Assembly: GCA_913056125.1 (NCBI GenBank)
Contig: CAJXNC010000016.1
Location: forward strand, 1-46,490
Length of the DNA: 46,490 nt
Source: an uncultured Altererythrobacter sp.
GTDB taxonomy: Bacteria; Pseudomonadota; Alphaproteobacteria; Sphingomonadales; Sphingomonadaceae
Reading direction: 5' to 3'
The translations under genes and the position numbers were made by a program. A model generated the notes under the pieces. It was not told the origin of the DNA. It saw nothing but the letters and a program-made list of their open reading frames with translations, and did not search any database. This document shows, in pieces, positions 1-8,432 of this stretch. The number at the start of each line of letters is the position of its first letter. Position 1 is the first letter of the stretch.

Positions 1-224
1 GCCTTCGGCTTCTCGGCCGGCTTCGCTTCTTCCGCAGGAGCCTTGGCTGCAGGCGTCGGCGCCGCGCCACCCTTGGCCGGACCGAGGGTGCGGCGCTTCT
101 TGGTCTCGACCACGACGGTCTTGGACCGGCCATGGGAGAAGCTCTGCTTTACCGCGCCGGTTTCGGTCTTGCGCAGGGTCAGCGGTTTGCGCTTCTTGGT
201 GTCGTTATCAGCTTCTTCGCTCAT
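1..224 (-). CDS. infB: Translation initiation factor IF-2, N-terminal fragment
   Basis: Only the first 74 codons lie in the window; the gene runs off the left edge. The protein begins [19 protein letters not shown] and continues with a [19 protein letters not shown] motif, the conserved amino-terminal signature of alphaproteobacterial IF-2, then enters the Ala/Pro/Glu/Lys-rich linker that precedes the GTPase core. IF-2 brings initiator tRNA to the 30S subunit. The ATG is preceded by GGAG five bases upstream. The usual upstream partners nusA and ylxR are absent here: the next gene upstream on the same strand is a HerA-like ATPase, 161 bases away. Family identity comes from the motif; the GTP-binding domain itself is not in view. 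Confidence 0.88.
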   Translation of the reverse strand, partial: MSEEADNDTKKRKPLTLRKTETGAVKQSFSHGRSKTVVVETKKRRTLGPAKGGAAPTPAAKAPAEEAKPAEKPK

Positions 225-385
225 TCAGTCTCCGGCCGCCGCAATCGGGCGGCTATGATCAAATCTGTTTGGTCCGTTCGCCGCGGGCCGGGCCCGCACG
301 CGTTCAGAGGGCATCGACATAGCGCTACTGGCGGTCAGGGTCTACACCCGCGATCGCCAATTCTCCGCCATTTGCGGCTTTTTTG

Positions 386-2236
386 TTATGCCGGCCTGCT
401 GTCGCCGGCCGGCGATACTCCGGTAAAGGCCAGATAACGCGTTGCTTCCCGGCGGAAACGCCGGGCCATGCCGGCATCGGTCAGGGCCAGGTGCACGACA
501 TTGAAATCGCCGAGAGCCTGATCAAGAACCGCACCCGGAAACGGGCTCCAGACGGCCAGGCCGGGGACGGCACCGCGCAAAATCCGCGCGACCCCGTCAT
601 CGGCGGCATCCGAAGCATGAATATAGGCAACCGCACCGCCCTTTTGAACCGCCGTGCGGGTTTTTTCGAATCCGCTGACCAGCATGCCGGCCCGGCGGGC
701 AAGGCCGAGCGCATTGAGAGTGCGGTCTGCAAGCGCGGTATCGAGCCAGGCAATTACCGCTGCCACACCGCCTTCGGGCATGGCCGCCTTCACGAAAGCC
801 TGGTCGCGATCGTTGTTGAGACGCATGGAAATGATCGTACCGCATTGCGAGAGCACGCCCTCGGCAAGGTCGGACGGTCGCTGCGTGATGAGACCAAGCG
901 AGATACCGTATTTACGGCCTTCCTTGGCGATGCGGCTGAGAATGCTGCCGACGGAAGAACCATCCGCGTTCTTCTCGTTCGGGACGTAGCGGTGGGCCTC
1001 TTCGCAGACCAGCAGCAGCGGGCGCGTCTTTTCATGACGACCCCAGATGGCAAAGTCGAATACCATGCGACTGAGCACCGCCACCACGGTGCTGGTGATG
1101 TCGGAAGGGACACCCGAGACGTCGATGATGGAGATCGGCTTGCCGCCGCCGGGCATACGGAAGATCTTGGAGATGAAATCCGCCATCGTATCGCCCACCA
1201 GCATGCCCGAGAACATGAACTGGTAGCGCGGATCGGCCTTGATCTCGTCGATCTTGGTTTTGATGCGCATATAGGGCGCCGATGTGGTCGCCTTGTCGAG
1301 CTTGCCCATCTCGTCCTGCAACATGTTGGTCAGGTCGGAGAGCAAATAGGGAATGGGCGAATCCACGGTGATCTTGCCCATGCTGCCGGCCATGCGGTTC
1401 CTGCTGCGTGCATGCAGCAGGCACTTGGCCAGGATGTCCTTGTCTTCCTGCAGGTCGTTGCCGCTGGAACGCAGCAGGACTTCGCAATGTTCTTCGAAGT
1501 TCATCAGCCAGTACGGCATTTGCAGGTTGGAGACGTCGAAGATCGTGCCCGTATTGCGGAAGGCCGCCGAATACTCGCCATGGGGGTCGATCATTACGAT
1601 GTGACCCTGCGGCGCGGCCTCGCAGATACGATGGAGGATCAGCGCGGCACTGGTCGACTTACCGGTACCGGTCGAGCCTAGCAGGGCAAAGTGCTTGCCG
1701 AGCATGGCATCGACATAGACGCCCGCGCGGATGTCGGAAGTCGGATAGACGGTTCCGATCTGGATCGAAGAACGGCCGTCCGAGGCATAGATCTGCCGCA
1801 AGTCTTCCGTTGTTGCCGGGAAGATCATCGCACCCGGGATCGGATAGCGCGTGACGCCGCGGCGGAAGGAGTGAATCTTGCCGGTGAGCTTCTCTTCCAG
1901 CCCCTCGCCCATGAAGTCGATATTGGCGACGACCGAGTTGCCCTCGCTGCGGCGATCCTGACGCTGGTTGCGGACGCTGGCGAGCAGCCAGCCATCCTTG
2001 GTCTTGATCTTGACCTGGCTGCCGACCTGACCTGCCAGGGCAATGGAAGGATCGGAATCTTCGGCGCATTCGTTTAGCCGCTGCATGTCGAGCGCAATCT
2101 GCGAGCCGGAACCGGCAATTTCGAGCACGATGCCGATCGGCTGCGTGGCGTTCTCGAAACTGTCATTGCCAGCAGGCGCCTCGGCCGAGGCGACCTGGCC
2201 GCCATTGGCGAAATTCTGGCTCGACATGTCATTCAT
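386..2236 (-). CDS. HerA-like ATP-binding protein (DUF87 family)
   Basis: About 616 residues. A beta-barrel-like N-terminal portion (a HAS-barrel-type domain is likely) is followed by a FtsK/HerA-type ATPase core. The Walker A sequence GSTGTGKST has its lysine near residue 193, and the Walker B-like LLLVCEEAHRYVP lies in the second half, followed by SLGLITQRPSDL, a sensor-type stretch typical of HerA. HerA proteins are hexameric DNA translocases that usually work with the nuclease NurA; no nuclease is seen here. The open frame extends to a TTG at 2317, but three ATGs (2242, 2236, 2227) are better candidates. I chose 2236 because GAG sits eight bases upstream. It follows the TIGR02186 gene by about 85 bases and may share its transcript. 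Role inferred only as DNA-associated ATPase. Confidence 0.82.
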   Translation of the reverse strand: MNDMSSQNFANGGQVASAEAPAGNDSFENATQPIGIVLEIAGSGSQIALDMQRLNECAEDSDPSIALAGQVGSQVKIKTKDGWLLASVRNQRQDRRSEGNSVVANIDFMGEGLEEKLTGKIHSFRRGVTRYPIPGAMIFPATTEDLRQIYASDGRSSIQIGTVYPTSDIRAGVYVDAMLGKHFALLGSTGTGKSTSAALILHRICEAAPQGHIVMIDPHGEYSAAFRNTGTIFDVSNLQMPYWLMNFEEHCEVLLRSSGNDLQEDKDILAKCLLHARSRNRMAGSMGKITVDSPIPYLLSDLTNMLQDEMGKLDKATTSAPYMRIKTKIDEIKADPRYQFMFSGMLVGDTMADFISKIFRMPGGGKPISIIDVSGVPSDITSTVVAVLSRMVFDFAIWGRHEKTRPLLLVCEEAHRYVPNEKNADGSSVGSILSRIAKEGRKYGISLGLITQRPSDLAEGVLSQCGTIISMRLNNDRDQAFVKAAMPEGGVAAVIAWLDTALADRTLNALGLARRAGMLVSGFEKTRTAVQKGGAVAYIHASDAADDGVARILRGAVPGLAVWSPFPGAVLDQALGDFNVVHLALTDAGMARRFRREATRYLAFTGVSPAGDSRPA

Positions 2237-2320
2237 ATGCATCGCTCGCAAAGCTGCTGTCAGTGATACGAGCGAATAAGGTTCTTCGGTTAAGAACGCG
2301 TCAATTCTGTGCGCCAACCA

Positions 2321-3094
2321 TCAGACCAGGGCGAAAAGCCGCCCGGCGGCCCATCCCATGAACAGGGAGAGAACGACGGCAACAAGACCGTAAATCAGCG
2401 AGTTATTGTCTGCTTGTTCGGCCACGACGCGGTCGAAACCTTCCTTGCGGACCTGCACTTCGGAAGTTGCCGCGGCGATCACGCGCCCGTCGCGCACGGC
2501 AAAGGTTTCTGCCACGTAGCGTCCCACGACAACGTTGGATGGCAGGTCGATCCGCGCTTGGTAGAGCACGTCCTCGCTAATGGTGACGCCGCTTTCATCT
2601 TGCTGGAAAAGTTCGTTCCGGCTTTGCAGGTCCACAAGCCCGGCGGTGAAGCGGCTGTACTGCTCCGGATCGATTGTGCCGGTGGGCGACAATTGCAGGT
2701 ATTCGAGGCCGAATTCGTAAATCGCTGCGGTCCGCTCATCGACGATCTCGTTGATCGGGCTGGAACTGGCAAGCGCGAAGAAGGAGGGAACCGAGCGGAA
2801 ATCGGTGCTTTCGGCATTGACCCAGATCCCGGCAATGCGCTGCTTCTCGCGCAATTCGATGGCCTGGCTGGGACCACGCAGGATCACCACGATATCGTAG
2901 TCGGCACGTGCCCGGCGTCCGTCCGGATCGAGGATTGCCCCGTAGAGCAGCAACTGCGTTCCGGTGAAGCCTTGCCGCACCAGCACTTCGTGCTGAGAAA
3001 TCTCGGGCACGAGGATGGGATCGCGCCCCTGTGCCTGCGCCGCGCCGGACAAGGCAAACAGCGCCAACAGGAGGGAGAACAGCGCACGCATCAT
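2321..3094 (-). CDS. TIGR02186 family (Alph_Pro_TM) membrane protein
   Basis: 257 residues: an N-terminal signal peptide ending near AAQAQG, a long periplasmic domain (about residues 25-225), and one C-terminal transmembrane helix (SLIYGLVAVVLSLFMGWAAG). This matches the layout and composition of the alphaproteobacterial putative transmembrane family TIGR02186, normally encoded beside TauE/SafE permeases, as here. Its ATG overlaps the stop of the upstream permease gene as ATGA, so the two are probably translationally coupled. The family's biochemical role is not established; an accessory role in anion (sulfite/organosulfonate) export is inferred from the pairing. Confidence 0.82.
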   Translation of the reverse strand: MMRALFSLLLALFALSGAAQAQGRDPILVPEISQHEVLVRQGFTGTQLLLYGAILDPDGRRARADYDIVVILRGPSQAIELREKQRIAGIWVNAESTDFRSVPSFFALASSSPINEIVDERTAAIYEFGLEYLQLSPTGTIDPEQYSRFTAGLVDLQSRNELFQQDESGVTISEDVLYQARIDLPSNVVVGRYVAETFAVRDGRVIAAATSEVQVRKEGFDRVVAEQADNNSLIYGLVAVVLSLFMGWAAGRLFALV

Positions 3095-4002
3095 AGCGGC
3101 ACCACCGTGTAGACTTCGTCCGGCACCCAGAACAGGCCGATAAGCATGTTGAGGGCGATGACCAGAACGATCACCGCCAGCACGAGGCGCAACCACTCGG
3201 GTTTCACCGCGCTGGCAATACGCGTGCCGAGTTGGGCCCCGATGACCGAACCGATCAGCAGCAGACCGGCCAGCACGATATCGACCGCCTTGGTCGTCAG
3301 CGCGTGGATCATGGTGGTCATGATGGTGACGAACAGGATGGTGAACAGGCTCGTTCCCACCACCACGTTCGCGCTCATGCCAAGGATGTAGAGCATGGCC
3401 GGCACCATGATGAAGCCACCGCCCACGCCCATCAGCATGGTGAGGATACCTACCACGATGCCCATGATCAGAGGCGCCAGCGGCGAGATGTAGAGGCCCG
3501 AGCGATAGAAGCGCCAACGCATGGGCAGGCTGGCGACCAGCGGATGGTGGCGACGCTTGGCAGCGCGTCGCTTTTCCTGCGGCTTGCGGTTCAGCGCCTG
3601 GATGCTTTCCTTACCCATCATGCCGCCGATCACGCCTAGCAGGATGACGTAGAGCAGGTTGATGACGACATCGATCTGTCCCAGCGCTTCGAGCAGGTTG
3701 AATATCGCCGCGCCCAGCATCGCGCCAACAAGGCCGCCAGCCACCGTCACCGCGCCCATCTGGAAGTCGACGCCGTTGCGGCGCGACTGGGCGAATACGC
3801 CCGAAACGCTGGCGCCAGTGACCTGCGTGGCAGCCGATGCGGCTGCGACCGTGGGCGGAATTCCCGAGAAAATCAGCAGCGGCGTGGTCAGGAACCCACC
3901 GCCCACTCCGAAAATTCCGGAAAGGATGCCCGTGGCCATACCGAGCGCAACGATCCACAGACCGTTGATCGCAAGATTGGCAATGGGAAGATAGACATCC
4001 AT
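3091..4002 (-). CDS. TSUP-family sulfite exporter, TauE/SafE type
   Basis: 303 residues with about eight hydrophobic segments in two halves. Each half starts with a glycine-rich repeat (GIFGVGGGFLTTPLL near residue 30 and LMGVGGGFIMVPAML near residue 190), the TauE/SafE hallmark. A basic cytoplasmic loop of about 40 residues (RKPQEKRRAAKRR) separates the halves. The family exports sulfite, sulfoacetate or related anions across the inner membrane. It is first in a two-gene coupled unit with TIGR02186, by an ATGA overlap. ATG start at 4002; substrate not determinable from sequence. Confidence 0.88.
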   Translation of the reverse strand: MDVYLPIANLAINGLWIVALGMATGILSGIFGVGGGFLTTPLLIFSGIPPTVAAASAATQVTGASVSGVFAQSRRNGVDFQMGAVTVAGGLVGAMLGAAIFNLLEALGQIDVVINLLYVILLGVIGGMMGKESIQALNRKPQEKRRAAKRRHHPLVASLPMRWRFYRSGLYISPLAPLIMGIVVGILTMLMGVGGGFIMVPAMLYILGMSANVVVGTSLFTILFVTIMTTMIHALTTKAVDIVLAGLLLIGSVIGAQLGTRIASAVKPEWLRLVLAVIVLVIALNMLIGLFWVPDEVYTVVPL

Positions 4003-4056
4003 GGCGCAGCGCTAACGCATGGCTGCGATGGATTGAAGGTGAATGGTGGTCCGTGC

Positions 4057-4986
4057 CTAAAATCCGGCGGATAGTGTGAGCGCAGGGCCACTAGATGGCT
4101 GCGCATCGCCCGCCACGCGGAAGCGATAGTCGGCCGCGAGCCGTCCGCTGCCTTCGCCCAGGCGGAAACGAATGGAGGCGCTGGGCCCGACATCGAGTCG
4201 CGCCGCACCTTCCTGCGCCCCGCCCCAAGCACCGGCACCGGCCCGCAGGTCGAAGTCATCCGAGCGCGCAAGGGAGCGATCAACCCGCGCCTGTCCATCA
4301 ACGAAGGCGGTGGCGTAGTCACCACTGACATAACCACCCTGAACATAAAGCTCGGCGCTTGCTCCGCCCGGTAGCGCGACGGGTGGAAGCTCGGTCACCG
4401 CGAATGCTGCGGGGCGCACCTCGCTGCCCCCGGGCCGATCTGCAACACGCATTTCGGCAGCAACCCGGACCGGCACCTGCGAGATCGGTCGGGCCGAAAG
4501 CCCGATTGCACCTTCTACATCGCGTTGGCCTTCGAGTGCCGCCGAACCGCGAAGATAGGCCTGCGGGCGATGGCTGCTCGACGGGGCCAGTTCAAAGCGG
4601 GCAATTGCACCCACCTGGCTGCGGCCATAGGACGGCCGCCCCGAGGTAACGGGGGTTGTGGTGTCGTCGCGCAAGAGCAGCCAGCCATCGACGGACCAAC
4701 GACGCGCCGGACCGCCGTCCTGCGCGAACGGTACGGGCAACGGGGCGGCTTGCTGGTTGTCCACGAGTTGCGGCGGAGTCTCCGGCGCAACGGGTCCGCG
4801 ACCGCGCTGGAAGGCAGGCAGCAACGCCTCTGGCACTTCCATATAGGCGAATCCGGCTGCCATCATCATGGCATGGCCTGCCGCGACACGCGCCGGGACA
4901 GGCTCGAAACTGGCCGATAGCTGGGTGCCTTCTCTTGCCGGTGACGCTTCGGCCTGCGGATCGCTCCAGCCCGATGCGGGCGGCAC
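4057..4986 (-). CDS. Outer-membrane-barrel-like protein, possibly NfrA C-terminal-domain-like
   Basis: 309 residues from a GTG. The first 60 residues are Ala/Pro-rich. The remainder shows alternating hydrophobic/polar strands with many Arg and Gly residues (GYVSGDYATAFVDGQARV, SIRFRLGEGSGRLAADYRF) and ends in LTLSAGF, with a terminal Phe as in outer-membrane beta-barrels. No signal peptide is present after the chosen start. The frame is the same as that of the small membrane protein just upstream (5008-5244), separated by a single TGA and seven sense codons, so the two may be one protein interrupted by a stop. Downstream position after a processive glycosyltransferase suggests an NfrA-like glycan export or anchoring role. 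That assignment is inference; the TPR region of NfrA is not seen. Confidence 0.5.
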   Translation of the reverse strand: MPPASGWSDPQAEASPAREGTQLSASFEPVPARVAAGHAMMMAAGFAYMEVPEALLPAFQRGRGPVAPETPPQLVDNQQAAPLPVPFAQDGGPARRWSVDGWLLLRDDTTTPVTSGRPSYGRSQVGAIARFELAPSSSHRPQAYLRGSAALEGQRDVEGAIGLSARPISQVPVRVAAEMRVADRPGGSEVRPAAFAVTELPPVALPGGASAELYVQGGYVSGDYATAFVDGQARVDRSLARSDDFDLRAGAGAWGGAQEGAARLDVGPSASIRFRLGEGSGRLAADYRFRVAGDAQPSSGPALTLSAGF

Positions 4987-5007
4987 GGAGTCGAGCGGCG
5001 GTGCAAT

Positions 5008-5244
5008 TCAGTCTTCACCTTCCTCCTCGAACTGCTCGGTTGACCCAAGCGGCGACTGCAAACGGACGGGGACGCCTTCTATCAATGCGCCATCCTGCAC
5101 TTCCGGTTCGATTGCAACGGGCAGTTCGGGCGTCGGAAACGGCGATTGCCACATCAGGCTGCGCAAGGCGATCCAGCCCGCGGCAAACACACCAAAAACG
5201 AATAGCGGCTGTCCGCGCGACCTATGGTTGCTACTGCGGTTCAC
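5008..5244 (-). CDS. Small single-pass membrane protein
   Basis: 78 residues starting at a GTG that overlaps the glycosyltransferase stop as GTGA. A basic N-terminus (NRSSNHRSRGQ) precedes one hydrophobic helix (PLFVFGVFAAGWIALRSLMW, residues 13-32), then a Pro/Glu-rich extracytoplasmic segment ending in EEEGED. The helix could act as an uncleaved signal anchor. The TGA stop at 5008-5010 is in the same frame as the downstream barrel-like protein, and the intervening codons read IAPPLDS without another stop. It may therefore be the exporting N-terminus of one longer protein (about 395 codons) broken by TGA, or a genuine separate small subunit. No family recognised. Confidence 0.55.
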   Translation of the reverse strand: MNRSSNHRSRGQPLFVFGVFAAGWIALRSLMWQSPFPTPELPVAIEPEVQDGALIEGVPVRLQSPLGSTEQFEEEGED

Positions 5245-6671
5245 GATGCTGCCTCAGTCACGGGAGTCGCAGCGGGATGGTGATAATGCTCGGTCTTCTC
5301 CCATTGCGGCTCGATCCCGCGCATGCTGCCGATATAGGCCCAGAGTGCACGGCGGCCGGACATGATGGCAATGATATTGGCGAGCGGGAAACGCAGGACG
5401 GCGCGGACGCCCTCGACAAAGCCATATTCACGTGCAGTGAAGACGAAGCGGACGAAACCTCTCCAGACAAAGCTGGCAAGAGTCGTCATGACCAGGAAGC
5501 TGAGCAGCGGATCAGCCTGCCATGGGCGTTCGAGGCCAAGTTGGCCAAGCAGGAAAAACAGGCCCGCCAACAGGAAGAAGCTGTAGCCGCAGGCCAGCAC
5601 GAGCGCGGCGAAAGGACCGCGCCGGTCGCGCAGGCGCATCCAGCGCTCGGTCAGGCTTCCTTCCCAGCCAAGCCGATCCCACCCTTGCAGTGCGATCCCG
5701 TGGACCCAGCGCGCCTTCTGGCGCACCGCATCCTCGAGCCGCGACGGGAAATAGGCACGCGTAGCGATCAGCGACCCGTCATCGCCGCGCACGCGCAGGA
5801 ACCGGGAAGTCCCGCCAGCCGCCTCGATCCGCATGCCGAGTTCGTAATCCTCGGTCAGCGATTCGACCGAGAACGGCCCTTCCGAACCGATCAGGCGGGA
5901 CATGTTGGCCAGCGTTGCGCGGTTGAAGGCACAGCCGACACCGGCCGCGGGCAAGCCGACACGCAGGGCATCGCGCACGACCATGGTCTTGCCGTGGGCT
6001 TCGGCAAATTCCTCGCAATAGTGACTGCCGATCCAGCGCGATCCCTTCTGCGGCAGGGGCAAGACGGGCAATTGCACGAATTCGGCCCGGTCCATGGCCT
6101 GGTCCATCAAACCAAGCGCCGCGGCATCGACCAGGTCTTCGGCATCGTGGAGCACGACCATGCGGTAGGCTTTGCCGCACCGGCGTTCGTCGGCCTGCAT
6201 TGCCGTATACAGCCTGTTCAGGCAGTCGGCCTTGGTTGTAGGCCCTTCCACGTCATGGACCACGAGGCGAACCCGCGCATCGGTCCCCGCGCCGCGCATG
6301 GCGGCCTCGAAGGTCTTCGGATCATTGTTGTAGCAGCCCACATAGATCGTGAACTCGCGATGGACCCAGACATTCAACGCATGGGCGATCGTGTGCTCGA
6401 TCACGCGCGCTTCCTGCCAGGCCGGGATGAAGATCGCTGCATGCCCCGAAAGCCGCCTTGTGCGGACATCTTCGCGCGAGAGCCGAAGTGTGGGCGTGCG
6501 CCGCGTGATTCGCCCCCATAACCACATGAGATCGACAGCGAATTCATCGAGGGCGCCGATCAGGAAGAAAACGCCCGCAAAGAGGAGCATTTCCCGTTCG
6601 GCCACCGCCAGCCATTCGAGGAACGTCCAAGGCCCCAGCATGCTATCCCCCTGCAAAACCGCGATTTCCAT
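5241..6671 (-). CDS. Processive GT2 glycosyltransferase, NfrB-like
   Basis: 476 residues. One N-terminal hydrophobic helix (about 25-45) precedes a GT2 domain (about 75-320) with FIPAWQE at its start, an acidic DAED metal-binding motif (HDAEDLVD), TEDYELG and QKARW. The D...D...TED...QxxRW arrangement marks processive membrane glycosyltransferases of the cellulose/hyaluronan synthase and NfrB type. Several C-terminal helices follow. NfrB in E. coli acts with outer-membrane NfrA to make and secrete a surface glycan used by phage N4; the neighbouring barrel-like gene suggests a comparable pair. The gene is first in its unit and divergent from nhaA (about 70 bases). The sugar substrate cannot be read from sequence. 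Confidence 0.8.
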   Translation of the reverse strand: MEIAVLQGDSMLGPWTFLEWLAVAEREMLLFAGVFFLIGALDEFAVDLMWLWGRITRRTPTLRLSREDVRTRRLSGHAAIFIPAWQEARVIEHTIAHALNVWVHREFTIYVGCYNNDPKTFEAAMRGAGTDARVRLVVHDVEGPTTKADCLNRLYTAMQADERRCGKAYRMVVLHDAEDLVDAAALGLMDQAMDRAEFVQLPVLPLPQKGSRWIGSHYCEEFAEAHGKTMVVRDALRVGLPAAGVGCAFNRATLANMSRLIGSEGPFSVESLTEDYELGMRIEAAGGTSRFLRVRGDDGSLIATRAYFPSRLEDAVRQKARWVHGIALQGWDRLGWEGSLTERWMRLRDRRGPFAALVLACGYSFFLLAGLFFLLGQLGLERPWQADPLLSFLVMTTLASFVWRGFVRFVFTAREYGFVEGVRAVLRFPLANIIAIMSGRRALWAYIGSMRGIEPQWEKTEHYHHPAATPVTEAAS

Positions 6672-6740
6672 AGAGATATCGACTATGGAGAAAAAGGCAA
6701 TGACGCGTCCTCAGGCTTGCATCCTTGCTGCAAATGCGAA

Positions 6741-7961
6741 ATGGAACAGTTGATGGTCCAGCCAATTCTCAAAACCGCCGTCCGGAATTTCAAAGCGCTC
6801 TTCAAGGCCGATGCCTTTGAAGGCATGCTGCTCATCGCGGTCGCGATCGTGGCCATGGTCGTCGCCAATTCGGCGGTCAATCATGCCTATCACGAACTCT
6901 TCCACGGAGAGCTGTGGGATCGCAACCTGTTCAAGCTGAACACGTTGCACCTGTGGATCAATGACGGTCTGATGGCGATCTTCTTCTTCGTGGTCGGCCT
7001 CGAAGTGAAGCGCGAGATCATCAACGGGAATTTGTCTGACCCCAAAGCCCGTACGCTGCCGGTACTGGCGGCGATTGCCGGCATGGCCGTTCCCGTGCTG
7101 GTGTTCCTGGTCGTGACCGGCGGCGATGCGCAGGTCCGCGCGGGTATGGCGATCCCCGCCGCCACGGACATTGCCTTCGCGATGGGCGTTATCGGCCTGC
7201 TTGGAACGCGCGTGCCGGGACCCTTGCGCCTGTTCCTGCTTACGGTTGCCATTGTCGACGATATCGGCGCGGTGGCGATCATCGCCATCTTCTATTCCAC
7301 GCCCTACTTGCCATGGCTGATTGCATCGCTGGCGGTTTTGGGCGTGATGATTGCCATGAATCGTATGCGAGTCGGCTCGATGGCTCTCTATGTGCTGGCC
7401 GCCTTGGTGCTCTGGTACTGCGTGCTCAACTCGGGCGTCCACGCGACGATTGCGGGCGTTCTGGCTGCGCTGACAATCCCGATGCGCAAGCCCAATGGCG
7501 ATTCCATGCTCGAGGATATGGAGCACGCCCTGGTGCCGTGGAACGCCTATATTGTCGTGCCCATTTTCGGCTTCGCCAATGCCGGCGTCGACATCTCCGA
7601 AATCGGGATAGACGGCCTTTTGGAGCCGCTCCCGCTTGCCGTTGCCGCCGGCCTCGTGGTCGGCAAGCAGCTGGGCATCTTCAGCTGCGTATGGGCATCG
7701 GTGAAACTCGGCATCGTTCCCAAGCCGCCCGGCTGCACCTGGCCGGAAATCTGGGGCGTCACCATCCTGTGCGGCATCGGTTTCACCATGTCGCTCTTCA
7801 TCGGCGAACTGGCCTTCCCGACCAATCGCCTGCTGATCGACGAGGCGAAGATCGGCATCCTCACGGGTTCGCTGATTTCGGCCGTACTCGGTTATGTCGT
7901 GCTGCGTTTCACCACGACCCATCCTGAGATGAAGGACGACCCCTACGATCCGGTGGTGTAA
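6741..7961 (+). CDS. nhaA: Na+/H+ antiporter NhaA
   Basis: About 406 residues with 11-12 hydrophobic helices. The paired transport aspartates lie in LTVAIVDDIGAVAI (D173 and D174, counted from this start), equivalent to D163/D164 of E. coli NhaA. Other family blocks are GLEVKREI and PAATDIAFAMG. It exchanges external protons for cytoplasmic Na+ (or Li+), giving salt and alkali tolerance in the inner membrane. The start is uncertain: the frame opens at a TTG (6717). ATG 6741 has no clear ribosome-binding site, and ATG 6753, with GGA seven bases upstream, is equally plausible. Transcribed divergently from the glycosyltransferase gene. Confidence 0.93.
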   Translation: MEQLMVQPILKTAVRNFKALFKADAFEGMLLIAVAIVAMVVANSAVNHAYHELFHGELWDRNLFKLNTLHLWINDGLMAIFFFVVGLEVKREIINGNLSDPKARTLPVLAAIAGMAVPVLVFLVVTGGDAQVRAGMAIPAATDIAFAMGVIGLLGTRVPGPLRLFLLTVAIVDDIGAVAIIAIFYSTPYLPWLIASLAVLGVMIAMNRMRVGSMALYVLAALVLWYCVLNSGVHATIAGVLAALTIPMRKPNGDSMLEDMEHALVPWNAYIVVPIFGFANAGVDISEIGIDGLLEPLPLAVAAGLVVGKQLGIFSCVWASVKLGIVPKPPGCTWPEIWGVTILCGIGFTMSLFIGELAFPTNRLLIDEAKIGILTGSLISAVLGYVVLRFTTTHPEMKDDPYDPVV

Positions 7962-7975
7962 TCAGCCAGTGAGAG

Positions 7976-7998
7976 GGGCCGCCGCATTGCGGCAGCCC
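7976..7998. terminator. Hairpin between convergent nhaA and DUF3297 genes
   Basis: A GC-rich stem (GGGCCGCCGC pairing with GCGGCAGCCC, one mismatch) lies in the 40-base gap between two convergent genes. There is no T-tract, so an intrinsic terminator function is only likely, not certain. Confidence 0.4.
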
Positions 7999-8001
7999 TG
8001 A

Positions 8002-8286
8002 TCATCCCGCCTTGGTTACAGGTGCATCCTCGCCCAGATCCTCGAACCAAGCTTCGACCGGACCATTGAGCTTGATCGTCAGTGGTCGGCCCTTGCGATC
8101 GACCGTCTTGCCGGCCTGCACGCGGACCCAGCCTTCGGAAACGCAATATTCCTCGATATCGGTGCGCTGCTTGCCTTTGAAGCGGATACCCACTCCACGT
8201 TGCAGGATCTCTGCGTCGAAATGCGGGCTGCGCGCGTCGATGGCGAGGTGGTCGGGCGGGCTGTCGATAGCGGATTCGTCACTCAT
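8002..8286 (-). CDS. DUF3297 family protein
   Basis: 94 residues beginning MSDESAIDSPPDHLAIDARS. It carries the family's conserved core: ILQRGVGIRFKGKQRTDIEEYCVSEGWV spread over residues 28-55, then TVDRKGRPLTIKLNG. Members are small, soluble and of unknown function (some are mislabelled glutathione peroxidase). The frame extends a further 17 codons upstream to an ATG at 8337, but homologues of this family start close to the DHLAI segment, so I took the ATG at 8286. It is transcribed toward nhaA and away from tRNA-Leu. Confidence 0.85.
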   Translation of the reverse strand: MSDESAIDSPPDHLAIDARSPHFDAEILQRGVGIRFKGKQRTDIEEYCVSEGWVRVQAGKTVDRKGRPLTIKLNGPVEAWFEDLGEDAPVTKAG

Positions 8287-8404
8287 GGGCTGAGCGCTTA
8301 GCCATGCCTTGGCGGTGAAATCAATCGGCTTGAACACGCCATGCCCCGAACAGCTGGCATGCGCGATGCAAACAAGGCCATCGCACCGCTTGCCCTTTGC
8401 GCTT

Positions 8405-8421
8405 GGGCCATCTAATGGCCC
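8405..8421. repeat. Perfect inverted repeat GGGCCAT-CTA-ATGGCCC
   Basis: Seven-base arms with a three-base spacer in the gap between DUF3297 (minus) and tRNA-Leu (plus). It could form a hairpin or a protein-binding site. A second perfect hairpin follows 11 bases later. Confidence 0.6.
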
Positions 8422-8432
8422 TCCCCTGTTTG

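Noticed and set aside
225-323. A 31-codon frame (MSMPSERVRARPAAN...) ending directly against the infB start on the minus strand
   Set aside because: No ribosome-binding site and no family resemblance. A leader peptide is possible but nothing supports it.
367-385. CCGC-CATTT-GCGG followed by CTTTTTT on the plus strand
   Set aside because: It looks like a terminator, but no plus-strand gene leads into it and the stem is only four pairs. On the minus strand it has no T-tract.
4656-6521. A very long open frame (over 600 codons) on the plus strand opposite the glycosyltransferase and its downstream genes
   Set aside because: It is antisense to a clearly recognisable GT2 enzyme, has the low-complexity Arg/Ala/Gly/Pro composition of GC-rich shadow frames, and matches no family.
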